From positions 33,335-97,334 of the forward strand of contig NZ_BMVK01000025.1 in assembly GCF_014650675.1 (NCBI RefSeq): a stretch of 64,000 nucleotides of DNA, read 5' to 3'. The stretch's first letter is position 1. Every line of letters begins with the position of its first letter. The notes below the pieces were generated by a model. It searched no databases, had not been told where the DNA came from, and saw only the letters and a list, made by a program, of their open reading frames with translations. Source of the stretch: Streptomyces anulatus. Its GTDB lineage: Bacteria; Actinomycetota; Actinomycetes; Streptomycetales; Streptomycetaceae. Made by a program: the position numbers and the translations under genes. Shown in pieces: positions 44,638 to 53,069 of this stretch.

Positions 44638-45729
44638 TCAGCCGAGAGCCCAGGCGACATCCCTGAGCAGCGCGTGCCGCCAGCCCGCCCGGTCGTGCCC
44701 GGACGCCGAACGCGACACCCGGACCGTGGCGCCGGCCTGCTCGGTCAGCGCCTCGGTCAGCTCGCAGTGCGGCAGCATCGGGCGCTCGTGCTCGCCCACG
44801 TCGAACGCGCACCGCAGCCGCGACAGGTCGGCGCCCCGGCGAAGTCGCTCGGCGAGGGCTCCGCCGACGGCCCCTCCCAGCGGATCCGGCAACGCCTCCG
44901 TGCCGGGCGCCCACCAGAAGGACCCCGACTGGCAGGCGACCCGCGAGACCAGCTCCGGGAACTCCAGCGCCGCGTACAGCGCGCTCAGACCGCCCAGGCT
45001 CTGCCCGGCGACCACCAGCCGCTCCGGGTCGGCCGGCACGCCCGACTCGGCGACCAGCGGCAGCAGTTCGTCCCGGACCGCCTCCCACAGCTCGGGGCGG
45101 CAGGTGAACTCGGCCCCGCGGTCCTTGGCCGGCAGGAACACGAGGGTCACCGGGGGCATGTCACCCGCGGCGACGGCCGCGTCGAAGGCGGTCACGGCCG
45201 GGTGCAGATACAGCCAGTCGTCCCCGTCGAGCAGCAGCACCACCGGACCGCCTCCGCCCGCCGGGTGGACGCGCACGGTCCGCCGCCCGCCGAGCCGGTC
45301 GCTGCTCCAGCGGATCCGGGTACGGGGGAGGGGGAGCACGTCGTCCGCGCCGAGGGCGGGCCAGTGCGGCTGGGCGGGGGCGTCCGGTGTCGCGACGACG
45401 GAACGGTCCGCCCCGGCGCCGACCGGATTGAACGGATCGGCATGGGCCACGTCCCCCGCGAGGACGCGGTAGGTCACCCGCAGCCGCGCGGGCATCCGGA
45501 CTTCGGCGTACCAGCAATCCGTACCGCCCCAGCGGTGCAACGGGACGGGCGACGACCAGCTCTCGAAGTCGAGCACGGCCTCGGAACCGCGCCACAGGAA
45601 GAGGGTCCGCCAACCGTCGTCGGCGGGGACCGACACGGGCGTACGAGCCGCCGCCCAGAACGCGTCGCCGCCGGGGCGGCCCGGGAGACCGAAGGCGGCG
45701 AACGGATGCTCGTCGATCACCGGACGCAT
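44638..45729 (-). CDS. cchJ: Siderophore esterase CchJ (Fes/IroE-like)
   Basis: A 363-residue alpha/beta-hydrolase of the enterochelin-esterase family. An N-terminal Ig-like domain (YAEVRMPARLRVTYRVLAGD) is followed by the hydrolase domain with the nucleophile elbow VVAGQSLGGLSALYAA (about residues 240-255) and a late His in ASGHDRAGWRHAL. In the coelichelin pathway it has been proposed to act in peptide release in trans or in opening the siderophore. The ATG has an AAGGAG RBS and a very good iron box 49-67 bp upstream. In S. coelicolor an mbtH-like gene accompanies this position; none is seen here. Confidence 0.92.
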   Translation of the reverse strand: MRPVIDEHPFAAFGLPGRPGGDAFWAAARTPVSVPADDGWRTLFLWRGSEAVLDFESWSSPVPLHRWGGTDCWYAEVRMPARLRVTYRVLAGDVAHADPFNPVGAGADRSVVATPDAPAQPHWPALGADDVLPLPRTRIRWSSDRLGGRRTVRVHPAGGGGPVVLLLDGDDWLYLHPAVTAFDAAVAAGDMPPVTLVFLPAKDRGAEFTCRPELWEAVRDELLPLVAESGVPADPERLVVAGQSLGGLSALYAALEFPELVSRVACQSGSFWWAPGTEALPDPLGGAVGGALAERLRRGADLSRLRCAFDVGEHERPMLPHCELTEALTEQAGATVRVSRSASGHDRAGWRHALLRDVAWALG

Positions 45730-45777
45730 GAGCGTCTCCTTGTGAGAGAGGAAGAGGCGAGGCTGGGCTCTCCTGGA

Positions 45778-45796
45778 TGAGGTGAGCCTAACCCAG
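45778..45796. promoter_or_regulatory. Iron box for cchJ
   Basis: TGAGGTGAGCCTAACCCAG matches the reverse complement of the iron-box consensus at 16 of 19 positions, just upstream of cchJ (minus strand). Confidence 0.88.
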
Positions 45797-45840
45797 CGGT
45801 CCCGAAGGGGGGTTGGCGATCCGGATTCGAAGGCTGCCGG

Positions 45841-46386
45841 TCAGCCCGAGGAGGCCGCGCGCAACATCCGGAGCTGCCCGATCTCCGCCACGTTCTTCAT
45901 CAGCTCGGCGTTGACCCACGCGGCGGTGTGGGCGACGGTGTGGTCCGGCCCCTGCCCCCAGGGAGACGGGGAGGCGGCGTCGAGTGCCGCGTCGTCCAGG
46001 CCGTCCAGCACCCCCAGCCACGCCTCCCGGAGCTCACGCAGCCGGCCGATGGCTCCCTCGGCGTTGCCCGGCCACGCGATGTCCTCCCGGTCCCGCGGCC
46101 GCCGGCCCAGGCAGAGCTCTACCGTCGTGCTCCACCACCAGTCGATGTGCCAGCCGAGCCAGCCGATCGTCGGCACCGGAACGGGATCGGGCTCCGTCTC
46201 CGCCCAGTCCGGCATCCACCGCCCGTCGGCCCGCAGACGCACCGTCCAGCACAACGGCGTTGGCCGCCAGAGGAAGTCCTCGGTGTCGAGCCGCTCCAGG
46301 TGGTACTCGAACAGCGACCAGGTCAGATCGAACTGGCGGCGCAGAAGATCACATCGCGAAGCGTTCACCGGGCGACCCTGACACAC
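45841..46386 (-). CDS. DinB-like (DUF664) family protein
   Basis: A 181-residue helical protein resembling DinB/YfiT-type four-helix bundles. It has LTWSLFEYHLERLDTEDFLWRP near the N-terminus, a metal-binding-like IGWLGWHIDWWWS (about residue 77) and DHTVAHTAAWVNAELMKNV near the C-terminus, giving the three-His arrangement of the superfamily. Such proteins act in thiol-dependent transfer or remain uncharacterised. It begins at GTG 46386; GTG 46368 is an alternative start. It lies behind the cchJ promoter and is probably not part of the siderophore pathway. Confidence 0.75.
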   Translation of the reverse strand: MCQGRPVNASRCDLLRRQFDLTWSLFEYHLERLDTEDFLWRPTPLCWTVRLRADGRWMPDWAETEPDPVPVPTIGWLGWHIDWWWSTTVELCLGRRPRDREDIAWPGNAEGAIGRLRELREAWLGVLDGLDDAALDAASPSPWGQGPDHTVAHTAAWVNAELMKNVAEIGQLRMLRAASSG

Positions 46387-46457
46387 CCGTGCGCCCCCGA
46401 CAACGCGCTTTCCGACGGTCCGGGCCCTGCGGCCGGGCGGTGGTCCGGGCTCTAGGC

Positions 46458-46580
46458 GGTGTCTTCAAATGACCTGTGTGGTGCATCGTCGTCGGGTGAT
46501 ACGTCGTCATGAGCTGTCAGATGCCGAGTGGCAGTTCGTGCGGTCGTTGCTGCCCGATTCGTCGCCGGAGCGAGGGCCGA
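46458..46580 (+). mobile_element. 5' fragment of an IS5-family element
   Basis: The sequence from GGTGTCTTCAAAT through a GTG at 46496 encodes VIRRHELSDAEWQFVRSLLP, the start of an IS5-family transposase. It is nearly the same as the copy that begins at 47302. Homology ends about 25 codons in, so only the left end survives. It marks the border between the siderophore locus and the accessory region. Confidence 0.75.
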
Positions 46581-46590
46581 CGGACCTCGT

Positions 46591-46754
46591 CAAGCGCGTC
46601 TTCGGGCTGCCACGATGCCTCGACGATGAACGCCGTCACCCTCGGCGGGAAGAAGATCGACACCATCAGCTCCCTGGCGCCATACAGAATGTGCGGCTCG
46701 GATCAGCCCACCGAGGACGGGTTCACGATGCACAGCAGCAGGCGTACGTCGCGT
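46591..46754. other. Gap between IS remnants
   Basis: No convincing gene. The minus strand carries a short frame reading RELMVSIFFPPRVTAF that resembles the start of a lipase/PAF-acetylhydrolase-like protein, so this may be a decayed fragment. Support is weak. Confidence 0.3.
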
Positions 46755-47099
46755 TCAGTTGATCGATTCGATCCGGTAGCCTGCGCGGTCGGCCGCCTCG
46801 AGAAATGCATCGGTGTCGGATGACTCGCGCAGGAGAGCACCGAGCTCTCCCTCGGCTTCAGCCAGGCGGAAGTTGGCGGTCGCGAACGGATGGGTCACCG
46901 GCGGCGTTCCCGGGAGGGGCGGCGGCGCTGAGGTGCTCACAAGGACCCCTGGCTCACCGCGTATCTCGAGCGCGAGACGTTCGCCCTGCAGGAGCCGGTA
47001 GCTGCGCGTTCGTTCGGACGCTCCGTTCACGGTGTACCCCCCCGCTCCGTAGACCTGCTCGGGGAGTGCGAGCACTCCGGATCGCTCGCCTGGAGCCAC
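46755..47099 (-). CDS. Hypothetical protein or gene fragment
   Basis: A 114-residue frame starting at GTG. The C-terminal half (ATANFRLAEAEGELGALL, FLEAADRAGYRIESIN) looks like genuine helical protein with normal codon use. The first half has GVLALPEQVYGAGGYTVNG and LLQGERLALEIRGEPGVLV. No family recognised. Flanked on both sides by IS5 remnants, it may be a truncated passenger gene. Confidence 0.4.
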   Translation of the reverse strand: MAPGERSGVLALPEQVYGAGGYTVNGASERTRSYRLLQGERLALEIRGEPGVLVSTSAPPPLPGTPPVTHPFATANFRLAEAEGELGALLRESSDTDAFLEAADRAGYRIESIN

Positions 47100-47301
47100 G
47101 CCCTCGCGTACGGGGTGGCGCTCAGCTCGCGGCCCTTTCTACCACCCGGGCACCGAAGTGGCGAGCGGCTGACAGGCTTTGCTACCAGCACTGAGAAGCC
47201 TCATCTGAGTGGTCACTTGGCGGCCCGGGACCGAAAGACGACCGGGATACCGGAACCGTTGTTCCTTCCTCGGACTCAGCGGCCCGAGCCGATGCCACCG
47301 G

Positions 47302-47960
47302 GGTGCCTTCAAATCATCACCGCTGGTGGATCATGGTGGCGTGATACGTCGCCATGAACTGTCCGATGCCGAGTGGGAGTTCGTCCGGCCGCTGCTGCCC
47401 GAGTCATTGCGGGGGCGGAAGCGGCTGGACGACCGCAGGGTCCTGAACGGGATCGTGTGGAAGTTCCGCACCGGGACGGCCTGGCGGGACGTGCCCGAGC
47501 GATACGGCCCTTGGGCCACTCTGCACACGCGTTTCCGCAGGTGGGCGGCGGACGGTACGTTCGACCGGATGCTGCGGGCCGCCCAGGCAAAAGCGGACGC
47601 GGCCGGTGACATCGAGTGGCTCGTGTCGGTCGACTCCACCGTCGTCCGTGCTCACCAGCACGCGGCCGGGGCCCGAAAAAGGGGCTCCGCGACCCGGCCC
47701 TCGGCCGGTCTAGAGGCGGTCTGACCACCAAGATTCATCTCACCTGTGACGACCGGGGCCGTCCGCTCGGCTTCGTCGTCACGGGCGGCAACACCAACGA
47801 CTGCACCCGGTTCACCGCCGTCATGGAAGCGATCCGGGTGCCCCGGATCGGACCGGGACGCCCCGGAACCGGCCCGATCACGTCCTGGGCGACAAGGGCT
47901 ACAGCTCGAAGCGCAAGTCGCGACCCACTGGCGGGTGAGCAGTATGCGGAACGCGCATGA
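47302..47960 (+). mobile_element. Degraded IS5-family insertion sequence
   Basis: It begins with GGTGCCTTCAAAT, matching the left end of the fragment at 46458, and carries a two-frame transposase. The right end is missing: homology to the transposase stops near 47915-47960 and no matching terminal repeat was found. Confidence 0.8.
47341..47960 (+). pseudogene. IS5-family transposase, frameshifted and truncated
   Basis: Frame 1 (47341-47724) encodes VIRRHELSDAEWEFVRPLLP through STVVRAHQHAAGARKRG. Frame 0 then continues with LGRSRGGLTTKIHLTCD. The shift occurs at an A5 run (CGAAAAAGG near 47678), the usual -1 programmed site in IS427-group IS5 elements. A second, unprogrammed shift near 47875 turns the expected DHVLGDKGYSSK into another frame, and the C-terminal DDE region is cut off. 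The element is therefore not autonomous. Confidence 0.8.
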
Positions 47961-48060
47961 CCCCGCCGGTGCGCAGAAGATCCAATCGATGGCACCGTCG
48001 AAACCTTCATCCCGCACCACGCGGGACATGCCCCAACTTTCACCGTGGGAGTTGCCCCAC

Positions 48061-48531
48061 CTACAGGTCGAGGACCGCCCACACCCTGCGCCCGTCCTCC
48101 GCCGTGTCCGTCCCGCACGTCACCGCACCCAGCCCGGTCAGCTCTGGCAGCACCGCCGTATCTGCGGCGGCGTTGCCCGGCAGGTGGGACAGGGCAACGA
48201 TCAACGCCTGCCGGTCCTGGTCCGCGAGGTGCACGGACACACGCCGGCCGCCATCCGCGACCGCAGTACGCACCAGCAGCTCCGTCAGTCCAGCCGCGGC
48301 CTCATCAGCCTCTCGGTAACCCCAATCGTGCAACTGCCCCAACACGCACCCTGACGCCTTCCGCGCAGCCCACGGGGCGGCCTCCAACGACCAGTTCGCC
48401 GAACGCCGGTTCCGCACCAGCATCCGCGCCCGTCCCGTCCCCTCGAGGCCCGTTTCCGGGCGCGGCGGCGAAATCGGCCGCTTCGGTGGGGGTGGAGTCT
48501 TCGGCGGGTAGTCCGGAGTGTGTTCCGACAC
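48061..48531 (-). CDS. Small ATPase-fold-like regulatory protein
   Basis: A 156-residue protein. A Pro/Lys-rich N-terminus (TPPPPKRPISPPRP) precedes a compact domain with LEAAPWAARKASGCVLGQLH, EAAAGLTELLVRTAVADGG and GRRVWAVLDL. This resembles the anti-sigma-factor-like HATPase domains common in Streptomyces, but no clear ATP-binding G box is seen. The GTG at 48531 is chosen because GGGAG lies six bases upstream; ATG 48561 is an alternative. It is adjacent to the distal end of CRISPR array 1; any link is unproven. Confidence 0.55.
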   Translation of the reverse strand: MSEHTPDYPPKTPPPPKRPISPPRPETGLEGTGRARMLVRNRRSANWSLEAAPWAARKASGCVLGQLHDWGYREADEAAAGLTELLVRTAVADGGRRVSVHLADQDRQALIVALSHLPGNAAADTAVLPELTGLGAVTCGTDTAEDGRRVWAVLDL

Positions 48532-48671
48532 GATGGGCTCCCAGCTTCGGCGAACACCCATCGTAAAGCGACTGTGACCGCCCCAGGTCAGAACTGCATC
48601 GGCTGGGTGGCACCACTGGTAACGCAATGCAGTCGACAACCCGCCGGGGCACCCAAATCACCCCTCGGTGG

Positions 48672-49067
48672 ACGGTCACCTCCGCTCGCGCGGAGAGCAC
48701 GGCGGCCGGTGGACCGGCGCCCGCGTGAAGGCCGGTTCACCTCCGCTCGCGCGGAGAGCACGTGCGCTCCGGACGGAGTAGCCAGTCGTGCTCCGGCTCA
48801 CCTCCGCTCGCGCGGAGAGCACATGAGTGCCGCACCGAGTAACTCGGCTTTCCTCGGCTCACCTCCGCTCGCGCGGAGAGCACCGCTACCCGGACGACAC
48901 CTCCGGCGTCTCCGACGGCTCACCTCCGCTCGTCGCGGAGGGCTCGCCACCGAGTTCGTCGCGGGCACCATCACCGCCGACTCACCTCCGCTCGCGCGGA
49001 GAGCACGGCATCCTGGCCGCCGAGTACGGGTTCCAGGCCGGCTCACCTCCGCTCACGCGGAGAGCAC
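48672..49067 (-). CRISPR. CRISPR array 1, distal block (7 repeats)
   Basis: Seven 29-bp repeats at 48672, 48733, 48794, 48855, 48916, 48978 and 49039, with mostly 32-bp spacers (61-bp period). Read in crRNA orientation (minus strand) the repeat runs GTGCTCTCCGCG...GAGGTGAGCCG with a CCGC/GCGG hairpin stem, type I-E. The fifth repeat (48916) carries an insertion and altered end. The block has the same orientation as the block at 49871-51300 and is separated from it by 0.8 kb. Confidence 0.95.
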
Positions 49068-49159
49068 GGGAACTCGTGGGGGGAGCGGCGGAGGGGGCGA
49101 CTTCGTCGGTGACCTGTAGCCGAGGTCACCACCTTGGCAGGGGACTTGGCGGTCGAGCG

Positions 49160-49453
49160 CTAGTCGTGCGGGTAGTCCTTGTGCTCGACGTAGGGGGCGG
49201 CGAGGAGCCGCAGCTGGTACTCAGCAGTCCGGTCGGCTGCCCCACCTGCTCCCAGGTGCGGGATGACGGTGTCCTCCAGGAGTGCGAGGTGCACCTCGGC
49301 GGTGGCGACGGAGAACCGGGCATGCGCCGCGGCCTGCTCGGGATCTACACCGAACCGCTCGGGGGCCTTAGCCACCGTGCTGCTTGCGAAGCGGGCCTTC
49401 TCCAGCTGCTCGTCGAGCCGCGCCCGGAGGAAGGCCACCAAGGCGTCGGTCAT
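49160..49453 (-). CDS. DUF6221-like protein
   Basis: A 97-residue protein beginning MTDALVAFLRARLDEQLEKA and ending RLLAAPYVEHKDYPHD, the start and end pattern of the small actinobacterial DUF6221 proteins of unknown function. They are common on phage-like and accessory elements. The start is in an ATGA overlap with a decayed upstream frame. It lies inside the insert that splits CRISPR array 1. Confidence 0.65.
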   Translation of the reverse strand: MTDALVAFLRARLDEQLEKARFASSTVAKAPERFGVDPEQAAAHARFSVATAEVHLALLEDTVIPHLGAGGAADRTAEYQLRLLAAPYVEHKDYPHD

Positions 49454-49545
49454 GAAGGGCTCCCGGTGTTCTGCTGCTCGCGGAGGTCGTCGAGCAGCGA
49501 CGGATTGACGATCTGGATGATGGTCTCAAGTTCACGTCCCCCTGT
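49450..49545 (-). pseudogene. C-terminal remnant upstream of the DUF6221 gene
   Basis: A frame reading ELETIIQIVNPSLLDDLREQ then QNTGSPS ends in a TGA that overlaps the DUF6221 ATG. It has good codon use but no start codon after the upstream stop, so it looks like the last ~27 codons of a broken gene. Family unknown. Confidence 0.4.
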
Positions 49546-49682
49546 TCACCCAGACCGTGACGCCCCGCGAGATCGATGGCGTGTGCCACCTGCCGAACCA
49601 ACGCCCCTGGGCCGCTGTGTACGGCACGGCGGCCCGCAACCCGAGGAGAACTGAAGATGCCCGAACCACGCTGGATGCTGTG

Positions 49683-49860
49683 ATGGCGTACTTCGAGGGA
49701 AGGTACGTGCGGCAGTTCTTCGGCCACGAAGTTGCCGCCCAGTTGCGCGTCCTCGCCGCCGCCCCGCCCCGAACTTGTGGACCACGCTGCGACCCTTCGC
49801 GAAGCCGCCGAGGTGGTCGAGGAAGCCGTCGGCGCCACCGCCCAGAAGCCCCGTCGCTGA
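49683..49860 (+). pseudogene. Frameshifted small gene in the array insert
   Basis: From ATG 49683 the frame reads MAYFEGRYVRQFFGHEVAAQ then LRVLAAAPP, with strongly GC-rich third positions. Near 49765 the good codon use jumps to another frame reading ELVDHAATLREAAEVVEEAV and GATAQKPRR, ending at 49860. One short gene with a single frameshift explains both. Upstream extension to 49557 is possible. Function unknown. It ends 10 bp before the first repeat of the proximal array block. Confidence 0.5.
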
Positions 49861-49870
49861 GGTCGCGGAC

Positions 49871-51300
49871 CGGTTCACCTCCGCTCGCGCGGAGAGCGCA
49901 ACGCCGGGATCTTGTACTTCGCGGTCCCGTTCGGTTCACCTCCGCTCGCGCGAAAAGCACGCCGCCCGGCTCGGCTGGCCCGCCTACGGAGCCGGTTCAC
50001 CTTCGCTCGCGCGGAGAGCACTCCGGGACTCACGTCCTCACCACCATGTACAACGGCTCACCTCCGCTCGCGCGGAGAGCACAGCATCCAGTGCCGGTGT
50101 GCGCTGACCTTCGACGGCTCACCTCCGCTCGCGCGGAGAGCACCCGGTGACGTTGCCGTCCGGTGCCACGCGTTGCGGCTCACCTCCGCTCGCGCGGAGA
50201 GCACGTGAGGATGCCGCCGAGGATGCCCTCCCGGTACGGCTCACCTCCGCTCGCGCGGAGAGCACTGGGACTACCTGGGCGCCCAGGTCCGTCCCCGCGG
50301 CTCACCTCCGCTCGCGCGGAGAGCACGGGTTAGGAGTCGAGTGCCCGCCGGATGCCCTCGGCTCACCTCCGCTCGCGCGGAGAGCGCCGGCCCGATGTGT
50401 GCTCGCTGGCCCCGGCCTCCGGCTCACCTCCGCCTGCGCAGAGAGCACAGTTCATGGGACCACAGGCCCTTCTGGTACTGCGACTTACCTCCGCTTCTGC
50501 GGAGAGCGCACGACACCCATACCGGCCCACCCGGGCCCGCCCCCGGCTCACCTCCGCTCGCGCGACAAGCACCATCAAGGACCGCGGGCACGGCAGCCCT
50601 GCGCCGGTTCGCCTCCGCTCGCGCGGAGAGCACGGGGTGCCGAGGTGGTCTGCCCGGTGCCGCCGGTCGACTCACCTCCGCGCGCATGGAGAGCGCAGGG
50701 CCAGGCCCTCCTTCGTGAACTCGATGAACGGCTAACCTCCTCGCGCGGAAAGCACAGGGCGATCGTCGCGAGGTCGGGGTAGCCGAGCGGCTCACCTCCG
50801 CTCGCGCGGAGAGCACACGCGGTCGACGCGGAACGCTCCGCCCATCACCGGCTCACCTCCGCTCGCGCGGAAAGCACGCCGCGGCCGCCGCCGCCTCGAC
50901 CTCTCGGGTCGGATCACCTCCGCTCGCGCGGAGAGTACGGGATTACCGTGTAGAGCCACGGCGGGCGGCTCACCTCCGATGGCCCAGAGAGCCCAGCGTC
51001 GTCGGGACGATCGCGTAGGGAGTGCCCGGGCCACCTCCGCTTGCGCGGAGAGCACACGGCCGACATGTACTCCGGCCAACCGGCCTGCGGCTCACCCCCG
51101 CGCCCGCAGAGGGCACGGATCAGACACCCGCGCGGCGGCGGCCAGCTGCGGCTCACCTCCGCTCGCACGGAGAGCACGCCAGCGACGGCGTCGGAGCCGC
51201 GCTCCTCGGCGGCTCACCTCCGCTCCTGCGGATAGCGTCCCGTGGAATTCTTTGCTGACCGTGCCGACGACGGGCTCACGCCCGTTCGTGCAGGGAGCTC
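49871..51300 (-). CRISPR. CRISPR array 1, proximal block (24 repeats)
   Basis: Twenty-four repeats from 49871 to 51300 with a 61-bp period (starts include 49871, 49932, 49993, 50054, 50115, 50176, 50237, 50298, 50359, then 50420 through 51271). Repeats at 49993-50387 are nearly perfect. From 50420 toward cas6e many are degenerate, for example 50481, 50668, 50729 (shortened), 50966, 51088, 51210 and 51271. crRNA orientation is the minus strand, so transcription should come from the cas6e side. Confidence 0.96.
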
Positions 51301-51582
51301 TCTCTTCGCTACCTCGCCTTACAAAGCTCGGCGTCATTCCGCCGCTTTCCGCGCGTAGCGGAATTTGACCGGAGGTAGTCGCGCAGATAACTCACACCAA
51401 GCGGGTCACTTAACTTTCCCACGCGGACGACAACGCCACCTTCCGTATAAACACTTACTCTGGTGGGTGGCTTATTCCCATTCCCACGCAAGGGTGGCCA
51501 TGGAGGAAATGTGGAGGTCGCTGCCGTGTAGGAGCACTGCGACCAGGAGCCCGGCACGGATTCGGTCGGCACCTGGTTGAAT
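51301..51582 (-). promoter_or_regulatory. Probable leader of CRISPR array 1
   Basis: A 282-bp gene-free stretch between the cas6e stop and the first repeat. It is richer in A/T than its surroundings (TAAGTGTTTATACGG and GGAAAGTTAAGTGACC on the minus strand), as expected for a leader. A further very degenerate repeat may lie at 51332-51360, in phase with the 61-bp period. No cas1 or cas2 remnant was recognised here. Confidence 0.6.
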
Positions 51583-52248
51583 TTATCGAGCGGGAGCAAT
51601 GCTGAGAAGTCCGCATCCATATGCTTTTCCGCGCCCGATGCCTGTAGCGATCTTTTCGCGAAGCAGTTCGGCGTCGAGGACTCGGGCCGTCCCATCGAAT
51701 TGCGTGCGGGCATGCTGAATTCTCTGTTTTGCAACAGGGCCCTTGGAACCGTGCTGGCCTCGTACAGTGGCGAGCGGGTGGGCGGTGATGTGCAACGGCT
51801 CCAGCCCGCTTGCGTTGGACTGGCGTTCCCACCATTCAACAGCGGCATTGCCGCTCAAGGCCATAACCGGTGGGAGCTTATAGGCTTCCCGAGAGGTGGC
51901 ACCTGGCTTCCGCACGGGGCTGGCTACACATCGGTAGTTGACGACCATCCCCTTGTGCAGGTTCGACAACAATGCGTCGAGTGATCGCGTTTCGACGTTG
52001 CCGTAAGCGTCTGGCAAGCGTGCGGTGTCAGGTTCCATGTGGCTCTGTAGTAGGATTTGCGGTCCACGCGGGCTTTCCTCTGCGCGGAACAAAACACCGA
52101 ATGCGGCCCGGGCGGGTCCTTCTACTCCGTCGGGAAACATTTGCAGCATGCGTTGGTGCAGCCGGATGCCTTGGTCGCTGCCGGCGAGGTCCCTTCGGGC
52201 TTCGCGAGAACTGAGCGAAGGCACGATGCGGGTCAGCCACAAAGTCAC
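51583..52248 (-). CDS. cas6e: CRISPR type I-E endoribonuclease Cas6e
   Basis: A 221-residue protein with both RAMP-like halves. The N-terminal half carries the candidate catalytic His in IRLHQRMLQMFPDG (about residue 30). The C-terminal half has SPVRKPGATSR and the glycine-rich loop GIGRGKAYGCGLLSIAPAR near the end. It cuts pre-crRNA at the repeat hairpin and stays in Cascade. ATGA overlap with cas5e. It is the last cas gene of the operon; no cas1 or cas2 follows. Base composition is lower in GC than the neighbours. Confidence 0.93.
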   Translation of the reverse strand: MTLWLTRIVPSLSSREARRDLAGSDQGIRLHQRMLQMFPDGVEGPARAAFGVLFRAEESPRGPQILLQSHMEPDTARLPDAYGNVETRSLDALLSNLHKGMVVNYRCVASPVRKPGATSREAYKLPPVMALSGNAAVEWWERQSNASGLEPLHITAHPLATVRGQHGSKGPVAKQRIQHARTQFDGTARVLDAELLREKIATGIGRGKAYGCGLLSIAPAR

Positions 52249-53069
52249 CGGGCGCTCCTCTCCGGTTTAACGAAATGGGTGTCGATATAGGTTTGGAGCT
52301 TTTCCAGGTAGCCGGTGCCGAAGCCTTCGTACGCGGCCTCCGGCAGGTGTACGGCTCGCCGGTACAGCGGCCGGGGCCGGTACTGGCGCTCCAGCGGTGC
52401 GAACGACAGCGGCTCGTCGGTGACTTCGCCGCTGTGGTGATCGCCGTCGCCCCTGTCCGGGGCGCCGGTGTCCACGGGGAGCACCCCGAGCGGTCTGTCG
52501 CTGTAGAAGTCGGTTGCCTGTGGGCCGCGCCGCGGCCTCTTGGTTGCCAGGGGCAGCCGTACGAGGTGGTGCAGTGGATCCTCTACGGTTCCCAGCAGGA
52601 TCGGTCCCTCCGGCGGGCAGGACCGGCGGCCGAGGAACAGGGGCCAGCGCGGGTCACGGAGGGCATCGGCGCACACGTGGAGCAGCTCTGCGTCGTCGGA
52701 GGTGAGCGCGAGGGTGAAAGCCGCGTCGGCCAGGTACTGACGCTTGGAGACCAGAGTGCCCTTGTCCTCGGCCCTGCGTTTTCCGTCAACGGTGATCACT
52801 TTTTCGTCGGCGGGTAGCCCACCGCCTACGGTGTGGAAGTCGGACAGAACTACGCCGGGGCGGTCGACCCGTACCGTCATCGACAGTGCCGTGAGGTCGT
52901 CCAGGGGTGCTCCGCGCTCCCGGCCGAGACCTGCGGCCAGCATGCCCACGACGCCGGACCGTGTGGGGAATCTGGCGGTGTCACGCAGGAGGTACTTGCT
53001 GTGGGTGCCCCAGGACTGCAGTGGGCCGGCCAGGCGCAGCAACAGCCCACGGGCGGGTTGCTCGGTCAC
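52245..53069 (-). CDS. cas5e: Cascade subunit Cas5e
   Basis: A 274-residue RAMP protein. The N-terminus LLLRLAGPLQSWGTHSKYLL and PTRSGVVGMLAAGLGRERG are the standard Cas5 opening, followed by SMTVRVDRPGVVLSDFHTV. It caps the 5' handle of the crRNA in Cascade. It overlaps cas7e and cas6e by ATGA at both ends, so the three are co-translated. Confidence 0.95.
   Translation of the reverse strand: MTEQPARGLLLRLAGPLQSWGTHSKYLLRDTARFPTRSGVVGMLAAGLGRERGAPLDDLTALSMTVRVDRPGVVLSDFHTVGGGLPADEKVITVDGKRRAEDKGTLVSKRQYLADAAFTLALTSDDAELLHVCADALRDPRWPLFLGRRSCPPEGPILLGTVEDPLHHLVRLPLATKRPRRGPQATDFYSDRPLGVLPVDTGAPDRGDGDHHSGEVTDEPLSFAPLERQYRPRPLYRRAVHLPEAAYEGFGTGYLEKLQTYIDTHFVKPERSAR

Noticed and set aside
49557..49682. 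Upstream part of the plus-strand frame in the array insert as a separate gene
   Set aside because: Could be a 5' extension of the frameshifted gene, but start and codon use are unclear, so only the better part from 49683 was annotated.
48672..51300. Many short overlapping frames reading LTSARAEST, SPPLARRA or HLRSRGEH in both array regions
   Set aside because: These are translations of CRISPR repeats in three frames, not proteins.
51309..51848. Minus-strand frame between cas6e and array 1 considered as a cas2 or cas1 remnant
   Set aside because: No Cas1 or Cas2 motif, and most of it overlaps cas6e in another frame.
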